Below, one piece after another: positions 44,054-52,313 of a stretch of DNA of 52,634 nucleotides (position 1 is its first letter; each line of letters opens with the position of its first letter). Origin of the DNA: an uncultured Eubacteriales bacterium (GTDB lineage: Bacteria; Bacillota; Clostridia; Oscillospirales; CAG-272); the NCBI GenBank assembly GCA_934462825.1, contig CAKSIP010000006.1, positions 1 through 52,634 on the forward strand. Direction: 5' to 3'. Below the pieces are notes generated by a model that did not search any database, was not told the DNA's origin, and saw only the letters and a list, made by a program, of their open reading frames with translations. Made by a program: the position numbers and the translations under genes.

Positions 44054-45223
44054 ATGCCCTTCTCTGAAAGAAAAAATTTCGCGCGAAAGCGATCTCTCCT
44101 GTTTTTCGCCCTTTGCATCCTCCTTGCTTTTTTCCGCTTTTCCTGCCTTCCTGTCGGCGCGTTGACTGTATCGGCGCAAAGCGCCGTTCTGATTGAAGCC
44201 GGCGGAGGCACGGTTTTGTTTGCTCAAAATGCGGAAAAACCGATGGCCATGGCAAGCACAACGAAAATTATGACCGCGGTTGTTTGCATTGAAAGCGGCT
44301 CTTTGGATCGGGAAATTACCATTCCGAAGGAAGCGGTTGGAATTGAAGGTTCTTCCGTCTATCTTTGCGAAGGCGAATGTCTGACCTTACGCCAGCTTTT
44401 GTACGCTTTGCTTCTCTCCTCTGCCAACGATGCCGCCACCGCCATTGCCCTTGCCGTCAGCGGCAGCATAGCCGCCTTTTCCGATCGAATGAACGAAACG
44501 GCGAGACGTCTCGGCTTGGCACATACCCATTTTGACAATCCGCACGGGCTTGACAGTCCTACGCATTACACCACGGCCAAGGATTTGGCAACACTTTCCT
44601 CTTACGCCATGTCATTGCCGGATTTTCGTGCCATTGTTTCCACTTACAAGGAACAAATTCCCTTCTGCGGAACGGAAAACGGGCGCTTGCTTGTCAATCA
44701 CAACCGCCTTTTGCGCTCCTATCCGGGCGCTGTCGGAATCAAAACGGGCTTTACAAAAAAAAGCGGGCGGTGTTTAGTTTCGGCCGCCGAGCGCGACGGA
44801 CTTTTGCTAATTGCCGTAACCTTAAAGGCGCCGAACGATTGGAAAGATCATGCTGCCCTGCTCGATTATGGCTTTGACAATTACGTATCCGTTCCTCTGT
44901 CCGGCGGAAAAACGGAAATGGCTTTGCCCGTTATCAGCGGACAATCCGACACCGTTCTCTGCTCCGTCAGCGGGCAAGCGAAAGCGGTTCTGCCACGAGG
45001 CCATGGGGTTATTTCCTGCCGAATGGAAATGAAGCGGTTTGTCTATGCACCGGTGGAGCAAGGCGAGGCGGTGGGAAAAATTCTGTATTATTGCGAGAAC
45101 AAAAAAATCGGAGAGGAAATCATTTATACCGAGCAATCTGTGGCTTTGAAAAAGCAGCATGTTTCTTTAGTAAAACGCTTCCTTTCTCTATTTCAAAACA
45201 AAAAAGGTTTTTATGGAAAATAA
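44054..45223 (+). CDS. D-alanyl-D-alanine carboxypeptidase (DacB/DacF type)
   Basis: A 389-residue S11-family penicillin-binding protein that trims pentapeptides. A signal sequence (about residues 13-35) precedes the catalytic motifs STTK (68-71), SAN (123-125) and KTGFT near residue 232. A C-terminal beta domain (about 275-370) is present; the last segment is a weak amphipathic anchor. In Bacillus dacB (mother cell) and dacF (forespore) shape the spore cortex; the sigma-E-like promoter favours the DacB role. Ribosome site GGAGG. The end overlaps the next gene by 11 bases. Confidence 0.93.
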   Translation: MPFSERKNFARKRSLLFFALCILLAFFRFSCLPVGALTVSAQSAVLIEAGGGTVLFAQNAEKPMAMASTTKIMTAVVCIESGSLDREITIPKEAVGIEGSSVYLCEGECLTLRQLLYALLLSSANDAATAIALAVSGSIAAFSDRMNETARRLGLAHTHFDNPHGLDSPTHYTTAKDLATLSSYAMSLPDFRAIVSTYKEQIPFCGTENGRLLVNHNRLLRSYPGAVGIKTGFTKKSGRCLVSAAERDGLLLIAVTLKAPNDWKDHAALLDYGFDNYVSVPLSGGKTEMALPVISGQSDTVLCSVSGQAKAVLPRGHGVISCRMEMKRFVYAPVEQGEAVGKILYYCENKKIGEEIIYTEQSVALKKQHVSLVKRFLSLFQNKKGFYGK

Positions 45224-46028
45224 GAAAAAAGATATACACACTCAGACGCCTCAAAGGGACTCCGGCGTAAGAATCAACAAATATTTTACCGATTGCGGCC
45301 TCTTTTCTCGCCGTGCCGCCGAAAAAGAAATCCTGGCCGGGCGTGTCAAAGTCAATGGGATTCCCGCTACTTTGGGGCAAAAGATAGACCCGAACAAGGA
45401 TCGAATTGAGTATAAGGGCGAACGTATTGTTCCGCGGTCAGGGCGTCGGTTTACTTATATCCTTTTGAACAAGCCCTGCGGGTATCTCACTTCGATGTCC
45501 GATGACCGAGGACGCAAATGCGTCACGGAGCTGATCCGCGATCTTCCCACGCGCGTTTATCCGGTGGGACGGTTGGATATGAATTCGGACGGACTTTTGC
45601 TCTTTACGGACGATGGAGATCTGGCGCAATTTCTCACGCATCCGAAGCATGAAATCCCCAAAATATACCATGTAAAAGTAAAAGGGGCGCACGACGACAA
45701 AAAAATCGAAGCGCTCGGCAAATCCATGGAAATTGATGGCTATCGCATTGCCCCTGTCAAAGTGGAATTGGTTGCGGATCGTTCCGATTCCTGCATTTTG
45801 AAGATGACTCTATGGGAAGGAAGAAACCGTCAGATCCGCAAAATGTGCGAACAGGTTCATTTAGACATTCTCAGTTTGCGCCGCGTTGCCATCGGAGAGA
45901 TTCAGCTTGGCAATCTGGCGCCGGGAAAATGGCGCTTTCTCAGCGGCGCAGAGGTTGCCTATCTGAAACGCAGTATGCAAAAATCTTCACAGCCCTCAGA
46001 AAGGAAGTCGAAAACAAACCATGCTTGA
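45213..46028 (+). CDS. rluB: 23S rRNA pseudouridine synthase, RluB family
   Basis: A 271-residue enzyme with an N-terminal S4 RNA-binding domain (RINKYFTDCGLFSRRAAEKEI) and an RsuA/RluB catalytic domain. The catalytic Asp is in PVGRLDMNSDGLLLF, and GRNRQIRKMCE follows. The start overlaps the carboxypeptidase stop by 11 bases, so the two are translated from one message; AGGTTTTT is a weak ribosome site. Confidence 0.94.
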   Translation: MENKKKDIHTQTPQRDSGVRINKYFTDCGLFSRRAAEKEILAGRVKVNGIPATLGQKIDPNKDRIEYKGERIVPRSGRRFTYILLNKPCGYLTSMSDDRGRKCVTELIRDLPTRVYPVGRLDMNSDGLLLFTDDGDLAQFLTHPKHEIPKIYHVKVKGAHDDKKIEALGKSMEIDGYRIAPVKVELVADRSDSCILKMTLWEGRNRQIRKMCEQVHLDILSLRRVAIGEIQLGNLAPGKWRFLSGAEVAYLKRSMQKSSQPSERKSKTNHA

Positions 46029-46416
46029 AGTATTGCCCATTCAAGAAAAAGCACAGCAGGAAAGCATCTGCCTGCGTTGCCACGTTCCCTACAACCCCGA
46101 TTGGATGGCTTATGCCGCTTATATCGACGGCGCTTTGGCCGGCGTATGTCAGTTCTCCATGAATGCCGGCGGCGGCCATATATACAGCATTCGCGGCGTT
46201 GACGGCTATGAAAGCACCCAAACGCTGTTTGTTATGGGGCGCGCCGCCTTAAATTTTATGGATCTTTGCGGGATTCCTCGCGCTTATTGCGAGGACAAGG
46301 AGCTGCCGGACGATCTTGCCCGCATGATTGGATTTTCGCAGGATGCGCAAGGGGCACGTTTTGTCGAGCTAACCCATTTCTTCGATCATCCTTGTCAACA
46401 CTCAGCACACAAATAA
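46021..46416 (+). CDS. Small protein of unknown function, possibly GNAT-like
   Basis: A 131-residue protein with no sure match. Segments such as AYIDGALAGVCQFSMN and the helix TLFVMGRAALNFMDLCGI recall the core of a short GNAT acetyltransferase, but the acetyl-CoA-binding loop (Q/RxxGxG/A) is absent, so I would not call it an enzyme. Its start overlaps the rluB stop by eight bases. It ends the carboxypeptidase-rluB operon and precedes spo0A. Confidence 0.75.
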   Translation: MLEVLPIQEKAQQESICLRCHVPYNPDWMAYAAYIDGALAGVCQFSMNAGGGHIYSIRGVDGYESTQTLFVMGRAALNFMDLCGIPRAYCEDKELPDDLARMIGFSQDAQGARFVELTHFFDHPCQHSAHK

Positions 46417-46442
46417 GAGCAAATAAGACTTTCCTTGTGAAA

Positions 46443-46492
46443 AAAATGCGGTACTTTGGATATTTTTTACAAATTCCGGTACCGTATTTTTG
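46443..46492 (+). terminator. Terminator before spo0A
   Basis: AAAATGCGGTAC (46443-46454) pairs with GTACCGTATTTT (46479-46490, one G-T pair, 24-base loop), followed by TTG. The downstream promoter starts 25 bases later, so spo0A is a separate unit. Confidence 0.7.
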
Positions 46493-46516
46493 TATAATAT
46501 TTTTTTCGATTTTCTA

Positions 46517-46552
46517 TTGTAATTTTCTTCCATTTGTGTTATAATTTTGTCG
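46517..46552 (+). promoter_or_regulatory. spo0A promoter with a possible 0A box
   Basis: TTGTAA (46517-46522), 17 bases, TATAAT (46540-46545) with extended TGT. Directly after the -10 box lies TTTGTCG (46546-46552), the core of the Spo0A site TTTGTCRAANAA, although the next two bases deviate. It could mark autoregulation. Confidence 0.65.
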
Positions 46553-46589
46553 TGATAAAAAACTAAACCATTTTTGGAGGAATAAACAA

Positions 46590-47390
46590 ATGGAATTCAC
46601 TAGCTCAACCAAAGTACTGATTGCGGATGAAAACTCCGCCCAGCGCCAAGCGCTGCGCGACACTCTTGCAAGAAACGGCTATCGTTTTATTGACGAGGCC
46701 TCCAACGGCGAGGATGCGCTGATCAAAATCTCCCGGAACCACCCCGACATTGTTCTCATTGATGTTTGGCTTTCCAAATTGGATGGCATCGGTGTCATTC
46801 GCAACACGCGCTCCATTGACTTCGGCAAGGATCAATCCCCTGCTTTCGTTGTTTTGTCCATGGTTTCCAGCCAAAACATTTTTATGGAAGCCACCAATGC
46901 CGGGGCGGAAATGTGTATTCTTAAGCCCTACGACCAAGTCAGTCTTTGCAATCATTTGCAGGACATTATCCGGCGACGCATCAAAACGGTTTCCACCGTT
47001 CTATCGACAACAACACCCGTGCGCCCGGACGAATCGGACATTGAAACGCAGGTCACGAAGATCATTCATCAAATCGGTGTGCCGGCTCATATCAAGGGCT
47101 ATCAATATCTCAGAACCGCCATTATGCTGACAGTCAACGACAATGACGTGATCAATTCGGTCACCAAAATTCTTTATCCGTCCGTAGCCAAAAAATATTC
47201 CACAACGACCAGCCGCGTGGAACGAGCCATTCGTCACGCCATTGAAGTTGCCTGGGATCGCGGCGACGTTGACACGTTAAATGCTTATTTTGGATACACC
47301 ATTCAGAACAGCCGCGGCAAACCGACAAATTCAGAATTTATTGCCATGATTGCGGACAATCTCCGGTTAAAATACAAGCTTAATCAATAA
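46590..47390 (+). CDS. spo0A: Stage 0 sporulation response regulator Spo0A
   Basis: A 266-residue master regulator of sporulation. The receiver domain (1-125) has the acidic pair ADEN (Asp13, Glu14), phospho-acceptor Asp58 in VLIDVWLSKLDG and LKPYD with the conserved Lys. The C-terminal DNA-binding domain (about 150-266) has IGVPAHIKGYQYLRTAI, YPSVAKKYSTTTSRVERAIR and IRHAIEVAWDRG, all nearly invariant in Spo0A. It is not next to spoIVB as in most Firmicutes. The ribosome site is GGAGGA. It is followed by a strong hairpin. Confidence 0.98.
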   Translation: MEFTSSTKVLIADENSAQRQALRDTLARNGYRFIDEASNGEDALIKISRNHPDIVLIDVWLSKLDGIGVIRNTRSIDFGKDQSPAFVVLSMVSSQNIFMEATNAGAEMCILKPYDQVSLCNHLQDIIRRRIKTVSTVLSTTTPVRPDESDIETQVTKIIHQIGVPAHIKGYQYLRTAIMLTVNDNDVINSVTKILYPSVAKKYSTTTSRVERAIRHAIEVAWDRGDVDTLNAYFGYTIQNSRGKPTNSEFIAMIADNLRLKYKLNQ

Positions 47391-47445
47391 ACAGTGCCTT
47401 GCGCAAAAACGCAGAAGCACAGAAGAACGCTGTGCAAATGAAAAA

Positions 47446-47520
47446 GAGCATATCCCAAAGCTTGGCTGTCGGTTGGACAATGCGCGCCCCGGCGAAGCTT
47501 TTGGATATGCTCCATTTTTA
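47446..47520 (+). terminator. Terminator of spo0A
   Basis: GAGCATATCC-C-AAAGCTT (47446-47463) pairs with AAGCTTT-T-GGATATGCTC (47495-47512), then CATTTTTATAC. The loop of about 31 bases is GC-rich. Confidence 0.85.
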
Positions 47521-47568
47521 TACAATTTTAATACAGGCTTTTTCCTATGTGTCCTCCGTGTAGCAAAT

Positions 47569-47598
47569 GGGGCTGCTGAGCTTCTTTTCAGCAGCCCC
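47569..47598. terminator. Hairpin between spo0A and divIC
   Basis: GGGGCTGCTGA (47569-47579) pairs perfectly with TCAGCAGCCCC (47588-47598), eight-base loop. It lies 18 bases after the minus-strand divIC stop. No clear T-run follows on either strand, so it is probably the divIC terminator but not a textbook one. Confidence 0.6.
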
Positions 47599-47616
47599 AT
47601 TCAAGCATGCAAATGC

Positions 47617-47979
47617 TCAATTGTTTTGATCGTTCGTAAAAACGATTTCATCCGAGCGGTAATAATCCAATTTTTCACGGGCGAATTTCATGATATAGTC
47701 TTCGTCCATAGGCGCTTCCAGCCAATATTGCAGTTCCTCAATCCGGGCCTGCTTTTCCGCAATCCGCGCTTTGAGAAGCTTTTTCTCTGCTTCGATTTCA
47801 TTATATTCAATCAATTTGGAAACAAAGGTAATCACAGAAGCTAACATCAGTACGCATAGCGCACAGACGACAATAATGGATCGAATTTTTTTGGCGGAAG
47901 CCTGCACCTCATGCGTTTTTCTTTCGTTCCCTGGCCTGTTGGCGGCAACCGTGGTTTGTGGTGCTTTCTCTGTCCTCAT
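47617..47979 (-). CDS. divIC: Septum formation initiator DivIC/FtsB family
   Basis: A 120-residue divisome protein with a cytosolic N-terminus (1-33), one membrane helix (SIIVVCALCVLMLASVITFV) and an extracellular coiled coil (about 56-90, EAEKKLLKARIAEKQARIEEL), ending with YIMKFAREKLDYYRSDE, the DivIC domain signature. Its start overlaps the end of yabQ by 71 bases. GGAGG lies 13 bases upstream, somewhat far. The yabP-yabQ-divIC order is the Bacillus one. Confidence 0.92.
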   Translation of the reverse strand: MRTEKAPQTTVAANRPGNERKTHEVQASAKKIRSIIVVCALCVLMLASVITFVSKLIEYNEIEAEKKLLKARIAEKQARIEELQYWLEAPMDEDYIMKFAREKLDYYRSDEIVFTNDQNN

Positions 47980-48580
47980 TGTCTTTCTGTTTCCTCCGTT
48001 TCTTTCTTTTTAGATTGGGCGACGGCTCTTGTTTCGTTTTCTGACGCTGCGTCGCCAAAGTTTTTTTATTTGACTTTCTTTTTCGGATCCGGCTTTGCAT
48101 TTTCCGAATCGGAAAAAGAATCCCCTCTTTCATCATACCAAGCACGAGCCGGAACATCCAAGCGAGCACTTGTATCAAGCCATTCAATACACGTGACACG
48201 GTCAATCGAAAGAGAATATAACCGACCGCAATTCCCAGCAAAATCCACCCGCGTATTCTTCCGCTATTACCGGCATAGGCGACAAGCACAGCGGCCATGC
48301 CAAAAGAAAACGCGAACAAAGCATCGGCGATAGCGAAAAAGACTTGAAGAAAAATTCGTCCTACTTTGCCCAGCTTTTCGGGCTTTAACAGCGGCGCCCT
48401 TGCAAAAAACGGACATTTCCATAAACCCTTAGGCAATCCGGCACACAGCTTTTCCGCCGAGACGTCCGGCGAAAGCATTTGGCGCAGCAAGGCCAAACAC
48501 TCATAAAGGCAACCGAGGCAAATGCCGGCCAAAGCGGCGCGAACAAAAAGTAACAAAAAGCCCGATTGAGAAATTTCCAT
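47909..48580 (-). CDS. yabQ: Sporulation protein YabQ
   Basis: A 223-residue membrane protein required for the spore cortex in Bacillus. Four hydrophobic segments (FLLLFVRAALAGICLGCLYE first, then LQVFFAIADALFAFSF) are typical of YabQ. The last 70 residues are highly basic and polar; the final 24 are encoded in the overlap with divIC. Ribosome site GGTGAGG, formed by the last codons of yabP. Confidence 0.88.
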   Translation of the reverse strand: MEISQSGFLLLFVRAALAGICLGCLYECLALLRQMLSPDVSAEKLCAGLPKGLWKCPFFARAPLLKPEKLGKVGRIFLQVFFAIADALFAFSFGMAAVLVAYAGNSGRIRGWILLGIAVGYILFRLTVSRVLNGLIQVLAWMFRLVLGMMKEGILFPIRKMQSRIRKRKSNKKTLATQRQKTKQEPSPNLKRKKRRKQKDNEDRESTTNHGCRQQARERKKNA

Positions 48581-48586
48581 CGAGCC

Positions 48587-48892
48587 TCACCCACGCAGTC
48601 TTTTGAAAAAGCCTTTTCTTTCGGTTCCGGCATTGTCGTAATAGATCACGGCAGAAATCCTACCGTCGATAGACACAATGCCCTTCTCCGTATCCAACAC
48701 ACAAATCTTGAGTCCTTCGCCCTCAACGGTCATTTCACCGCCCGACGTATCCATCGTGACATTGTGATCATCGAAATCGAATACATTTTTCACGCCGGTA
48801 ATATCAATATGTTGACGAGAGCGGATGGAAATATGATTTTGGTTAGAAATAGGTTCGCCCCCGTTCGGGCTGTCGGAATGATAATTTTGCAT
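48587..48892 (-). CDS. yabP: Sporulation protein YabP
   Basis: A 101-residue YabP-family protein of the spore coat/cortex. Signatures are ISIRSRQHIDITGVKNVFDFDDHNVTMDTSGGEM (in short runs) and GLKICVLDTEKGIVSIDGRI. ATG 48892 has GGAGG; the frame open upstream runs through the S4 gene. A GCATATT sigma-E -35-like sequence lies upstream but lacks a matching -10 box. Confidence 0.92.
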   Translation of the reverse strand: MQNYHSDSPNGGEPISNQNHISIRSRQHIDITGVKNVFDFDDHNVTMDTSGGEMTVEGEGLKICVLDTEKGIVSIDGRISAVIYYDNAGTERKGFFKRLRG

Positions 48893-48947
48893 TATATCAA
48901 GCACCTCCGCATAAAATCTATTAAAAAATATGCGAAAGATGCCCGGT

Positions 48948-49190
48948 TTATTCGATAATTTCGTACATCGTGGCCGCTTCGTTTTTGCCCACAGTTTCGC
49001 GCACATCCACAACACGGGCTTTAAGGGTACGCTGTCCGAAGGTCACTTCCAGCACATCCCCCACCTTGACCTCATAGGATGCCTTGACCTTGCGCCCGTT
49101 GACGGACACGTGCGCCGCATCGCAAGCTTCATTGGCTACGGTACGTCTCTTTATAATTCTTGATACTTTCAGATATTTATCCAATCGCAT
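48948..49190 (-). CDS. S4-domain RNA-binding protein (YabO/RqcP type)
   Basis: An 80-residue protein almost entirely made of an S4 domain (MRLDKYLKVSRIIKRRTVANE, AHVSVNGRKVKASYEVKVGD). In Bacillus the homologue YabO/RqcP takes part in ribosome quality control. ATG 49190 gives the normal start; GTG 49220 adds ten residues. AGGAAC is a weak ribosome site. Confidence 0.9.
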   Translation of the reverse strand: MRLDKYLKVSRIIKRRTVANEACDAAHVSVNGRKVKASYEVKVGDVLEVTFGQRTLKARVVDVRETVGKNEAATMYEIIE

Positions 49191-49210
49191 GATTTTGGGT
49201 TCCTGATATA

Positions 49211-49250
49211 GGAAGGCCACGGATCCCCTTATGAGTGTCCCCGGCCTTCC
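49211..49250. repeat. GGAAGGCC/GGCCTTCC inverted repeat after HU
   Basis: An 8-bp perfect arm pair (49211-49218, 49243-49250) with a 24-base loop between HU and the S4 gene. No T-run, so it may slow rather than end HU transcription. Confidence 0.5.
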
Positions 49251-49273
49251 ATATTCCTTTTATTCCAATTGAA

Positions 49274-49546
49274 TCAGTTCAATGCGTCCTTAAAACCTTT
49301 ACCTGCCGTGAATACAGGACGATTGGCAGCCGGTGCAGTAATCATTTCACCGGTTCTGGGATTACGACAAGCCTTTTCTTCTCTCTTTCTGATTTCAAAG
49401 GTTCCGAAACCAACGATCTGTACCTTTTCGCCATTTTTCAGCGCTGCCGTTACTGTGTTAATAAACGCATTAACAGCATTTGCTGCGTCCTTTTTGCTGA
49501 GATTTCCGGATTCTGCTACAGCTTCGATAAATTGCGTCTTGTTCAT
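49274..49546 (-). CDS. hup: DNA-binding protein HU
   Basis: A 90-residue nucleoid protein. The start MNKTQFIEAVAE, the GEKVQIVGFGTFEIRKR strand and the DNA-arm motif RNPRTGEMI are typical. ATG 49546 is the standard start; AAAGG lies about ten bases upstream. It has its own promoter (49643-49671) and sits between mazG and the S4 gene. Confidence 0.97.
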   Translation of the reverse strand: MNKTQFIEAVAESGNLSKKDAANAVNAFINTVTAALKNGEKVQIVGFGTFEIRKREEKACRNPRTGEMITAPAANRPVFTAGKGFKDALN

Positions 49547-49642
49547 AATTACTTTTACCTTTCCAATGATTTTTTCCGGCACCATGGCCGATTCCGTATT
49601 TCTGCCGAAAACATCCTTATAAGGACATGTCTCAGCATTTTT

Positions 49643-49671
49643 ATTATACCATACTTATTCGTCAAAATCAA
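49643..49671 (-). promoter_or_regulatory. HU promoter
   Basis: Minus strand: TTGATT (49671-49666), 17 bases, TATAAT (49648-49643), with extended TGG. The leader is about 95 bases. Confidence 0.8.
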
Positions 49672-49703
49672 TAGATTTCATAAGATTTCTGTACAAAGTA
49701 TGA

Positions 49704-50567
49704 TCAAAAGGTACTGCTTTTTTGCTTGATTTCGTCCCAAATACGATCCAGCGTTTCCATCGTTTCCGTTTGCATATCCAAGCCGCGTTTTTCCGCTTCC
49801 CTCTCCAGCACGCTGAAACGGCCGATAAATTTATCCGTAGCCTTTTTCAGCGCCTCCTCGGCATTGACATTCACCTTGCGGCAAAGGCTTGTTACGGTAA
49901 GAAGCAAATCCCCGATTTCCTCCTCAATGTTCTCTTTTTTTCCCATGCTGACCGCTTCATCCACCTCGCGCAGTTCCTCGTTCAGCTTTTCTCTTACGCT
50001 GTCGTAGCCGTCAAAATCAAAGCATTTGGCCTTTTTCCCCACCTTTTGCGCTCGCAAAAGCGCCGGGTACATCGGAGGGATTGCCTTGAGCGTATCGGTC
50101 ATGGTAACGCGGTGTTTTTCATCGTTTTTTATGGAGTTCCACACGGTCAAAACCTCACGGCTGTTTTCGACACACGTATCTCCGAACACATGCGGATGGC
50201 GATGAATCAGCTTTTTGCATATATCATTGCACACGTCATAAATCCCGAAGCTGGCGATTTCTTCTTCCATTCTTGCGTGAAACACTACCTGCAACATCAC
50301 ATCGCCCAGCTCCTCGCGCAAAAGCACCGGATCCGACGTATCAATCGCTTCAATGACTTCATAGGTTTCTTCAATAAAGTCATTGCGTATACTGTTATGA
50401 TTTTGTTCTCTGTCCCAAGGGCAGCCCCACGGAGAACGAAGTATCTCCATAATGGCGACCAAATCATCAAAGCCGTACTGCTTTTTTTGAAGCAGTGCTT
50501 CCTTGGCACGGCGAACAGCTTCTTCGTCAAGTGCCTGATTTTCCTTATTTTTTTCACTTACGGACAT
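49704..50567 (-). CDS. mazG: Nucleoside triphosphate pyrophosphohydrolase MazG
   Basis: A 287-residue protein with tandem MazG domains: FIEETYEVIEAID with REELGDVMLQVVFHA (about residues 65-100), and NEELREVDEAV with EEEIGDLLL in the second. It hydrolyses NTPs, including abnormal ones. The Bacillus YabN homologue has an added N-terminal methyltransferase domain, which is missing here. Ribosome site AAGGAG. It follows the SpoVB-like gene by 21 bases. Confidence 0.95.
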   Translation of the reverse strand: MSVSEKNKENQALDEEAVRRAKEALLQKKQYGFDDLVAIMEILRSPWGCPWDREQNHNSIRNDFIEETYEVIEAIDTSDPVLLREELGDVMLQVVFHARMEEEIASFGIYDVCNDICKKLIHRHPHVFGDTCVENSREVLTVWNSIKNDEKHRVTMTDTLKAIPPMYPALLRAQKVGKKAKCFDFDGYDSVREKLNEELREVDEAVSMGKKENIEEEIGDLLLTVTSLCRKVNVNAEEALKKATDKFIGRFSVLEREAEKRGLDMQTETMETLDRIWDEIKQKSSTF

Positions 50568-50588
50568 TTTTCCGACTCCTTTTCAGAT

Positions 50589-52292
50589 TCAAATCAATCG
50601 AATTTTTCTGAGAAACTTACAAAGCTTTTCCCCTTGCGGCAGCAAAAGCAGATCGGCCTCTCCCACGGCATGTATTTTCAACGCACTCAGCCCATACAAA
50701 ACGGCCGTAACGGCAATAGTCAAAAGCGTCAAGCCGCTCGATTCTCCGCGCCACCGGCGCAAAAGGAAATAGATCCCTCCGCCGGCTCCCACAGAAACAG
50801 CGGCGGCCATCAGCGGTCTTGTGAACAATGTGGCGATGCTCTCCAAAGAGCCGGTACATTTTTTAATATATCCCATATTGATAACCGACACGGTTAAGAC
50901 GCACACAAAAGTGCTTATCGGCGCCCCGTAGATATGAACGGCAGGAAGGCCAATCAAGACATACGCCACCACCGTTTTTACCCCGGCTCCGATGGCCATG
51001 GAAAGGATAGGCTTTTGCTCCTTTCCGTAAGCTTGCAGGATCGCATTGGTCACCGTCATCAGGCAGGAAAAGAAAACGGACAAAGCCAGCACCGAAAGAA
51101 GCGGAGCCGCCGTACGGATGGCCGACGTTTCCCCGCGAAAAACCAAAGAAAGAATCGGATCGCTGAACAGCGAAAGGCCGAGAGATGCCGGCAAGGTAAT
51201 CAAAGCGCACAAGCGCAAGGAGGCATTTAACGTGTTCTTTTCTTTATGGCGATCCGAAGAACTTAAAGCCGCCGTCAGAACCGGAACCAAGGCCAAGGCA
51301 ATCGGCGTTACAAAAGCGGACGGAAGATTGAACATCGACACGGCCAGCGTAGAATAGCTGCCGTATATGGCATTGGCCGCTTCCTCGGTATATCCGATTT
51401 CCTGCAAGCGTCGCAAAATCATGAAAAGGTCAATCAGTCGTGTCAGGCTGATGACAGTCGAGCTGATTGTGATCGGCACGGCGATTTTCACAAGCTTTGC
51501 AAGGATGGTTCCGCTTTTTTCCGGAAGTTCTGCGGTAGGCGTTATAGCACGTTTGCGTTCCTTCCCAAAGAATTTGGCAAGAAGCAGGTAAAGCATGGAC
51601 AATCCGACACCGATGGCCACGCCCCCGGTGGCAAAAGCGGCCACGTAAGGAAGCGCATATCCTTCCTTGATCGCAAATACGGCCAGAACAAGGCCAAGTC
51701 CCAATTTTCCTGCCGCCTCGATGATCTGCGAAACGGCCGTGGGCACCATATTTTGATAGCCTTGAAAAAAGCCGCGAACGGCGCTGCTGACGCAGGTAAA
51801 CAAGGCCATGGGCGCTATGGCGGCAATGCAAAGCACGGCGCCGGAATTTTCAATCAGGTTGCCCAGCCAATCCGCTCCGAAATAAAGGAAGGCTGTACCC
51901 GAAAGGCCTAAAATCAAAAAAAGAATCAGCGATACGGAATAAACCTTTTTTACATTGGCGATTTTTCCTTTTTCCAAATTTTCCGACACAAGAATCGAAA
52001 TCGCAACGGGCAGGCCGGCTGTGGCTATCATGTAAAAGAAGGCATAGATCTCATAGGCAGAGTTAAAGTACCCCATTCCTTCTTCCCCAAGGTATTTGAA
52101 AAGCGGAATTTTATACAAAACTCCGATCAGCTTCACAATCAATGTAGAAAGCGTAAGAACGGCCACCCCGGAAAAAAAGCTTCCTTTTTTCTTTTCAATT
52201 TTCTTATTTTGGCTTTGGTTTATGCCTTTTTCACTTTGATTTTCTTGCGAAAATTGTGGAGACATCACGCTCTTACCATCTTTTTCAGACAT
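50589..52292 (-). CDS. spoVB: SpoVB/MurJ-type flippase
   Basis: A 567-residue MOP-family exporter with about 14 membrane helices and a Lys/Gln-rich cytosolic N-terminus of 40 residues. The opening LIVKLIGVLYKIPLFKYLGEEG and the RGFFQGYQNM motif identify the SpoVB/YabM group, which moves lipid-linked precursors for spore cortex or wall synthesis. ATG 52292 with GGTGA is chosen over ATG 52307. Its place ahead of mazG is the same as yabM in Bacillus. Confidence 0.92.
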   Translation of the reverse strand: MSEKDGKSVMSPQFSQENQSEKGINQSQNKKIEKKKGSFFSGVAVLTLSTLIVKLIGVLYKIPLFKYLGEEGMGYFNSAYEIYAFFYMIATAGLPVAISILVSENLEKGKIANVKKVYSVSLILFLILGLSGTAFLYFGADWLGNLIENSGAVLCIAAIAPMALFTCVSSAVRGFFQGYQNMVPTAVSQIIEAAGKLGLGLVLAVFAIKEGYALPYVAAFATGGVAIGVGLSMLYLLLAKFFGKERKRAITPTAELPEKSGTILAKLVKIAVPITISSTVISLTRLIDLFMILRRLQEIGYTEEAANAIYGSYSTLAVSMFNLPSAFVTPIALALVPVLTAALSSSDRHKEKNTLNASLRLCALITLPASLGLSLFSDPILSLVFRGETSAIRTAAPLLSVLALSVFFSCLMTVTNAILQAYGKEQKPILSMAIGAGVKTVVAYVLIGLPAVHIYGAPISTFVCVLTVSVINMGYIKKCTGSLESIATLFTRPLMAAAVSVGAGGGIYFLLRRWRGESSGLTLLTIAVTAVLYGLSALKIHAVGEADLLLLPQGEKLCKFLRKIRLI

Positions 52293-52313
52293 TGCTTCAC
52301 CGCCCATTTCGGT

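Noticed and set aside
48905..48945. Sigma-E promoter upstream of yabP
   Set aside because: GCATATT is a perfect -35 match, but no CATACAnT-like -10 box occurs at 12-16 bases; the stretch is also part of a CGCATA/TATGCG inverted repeat.
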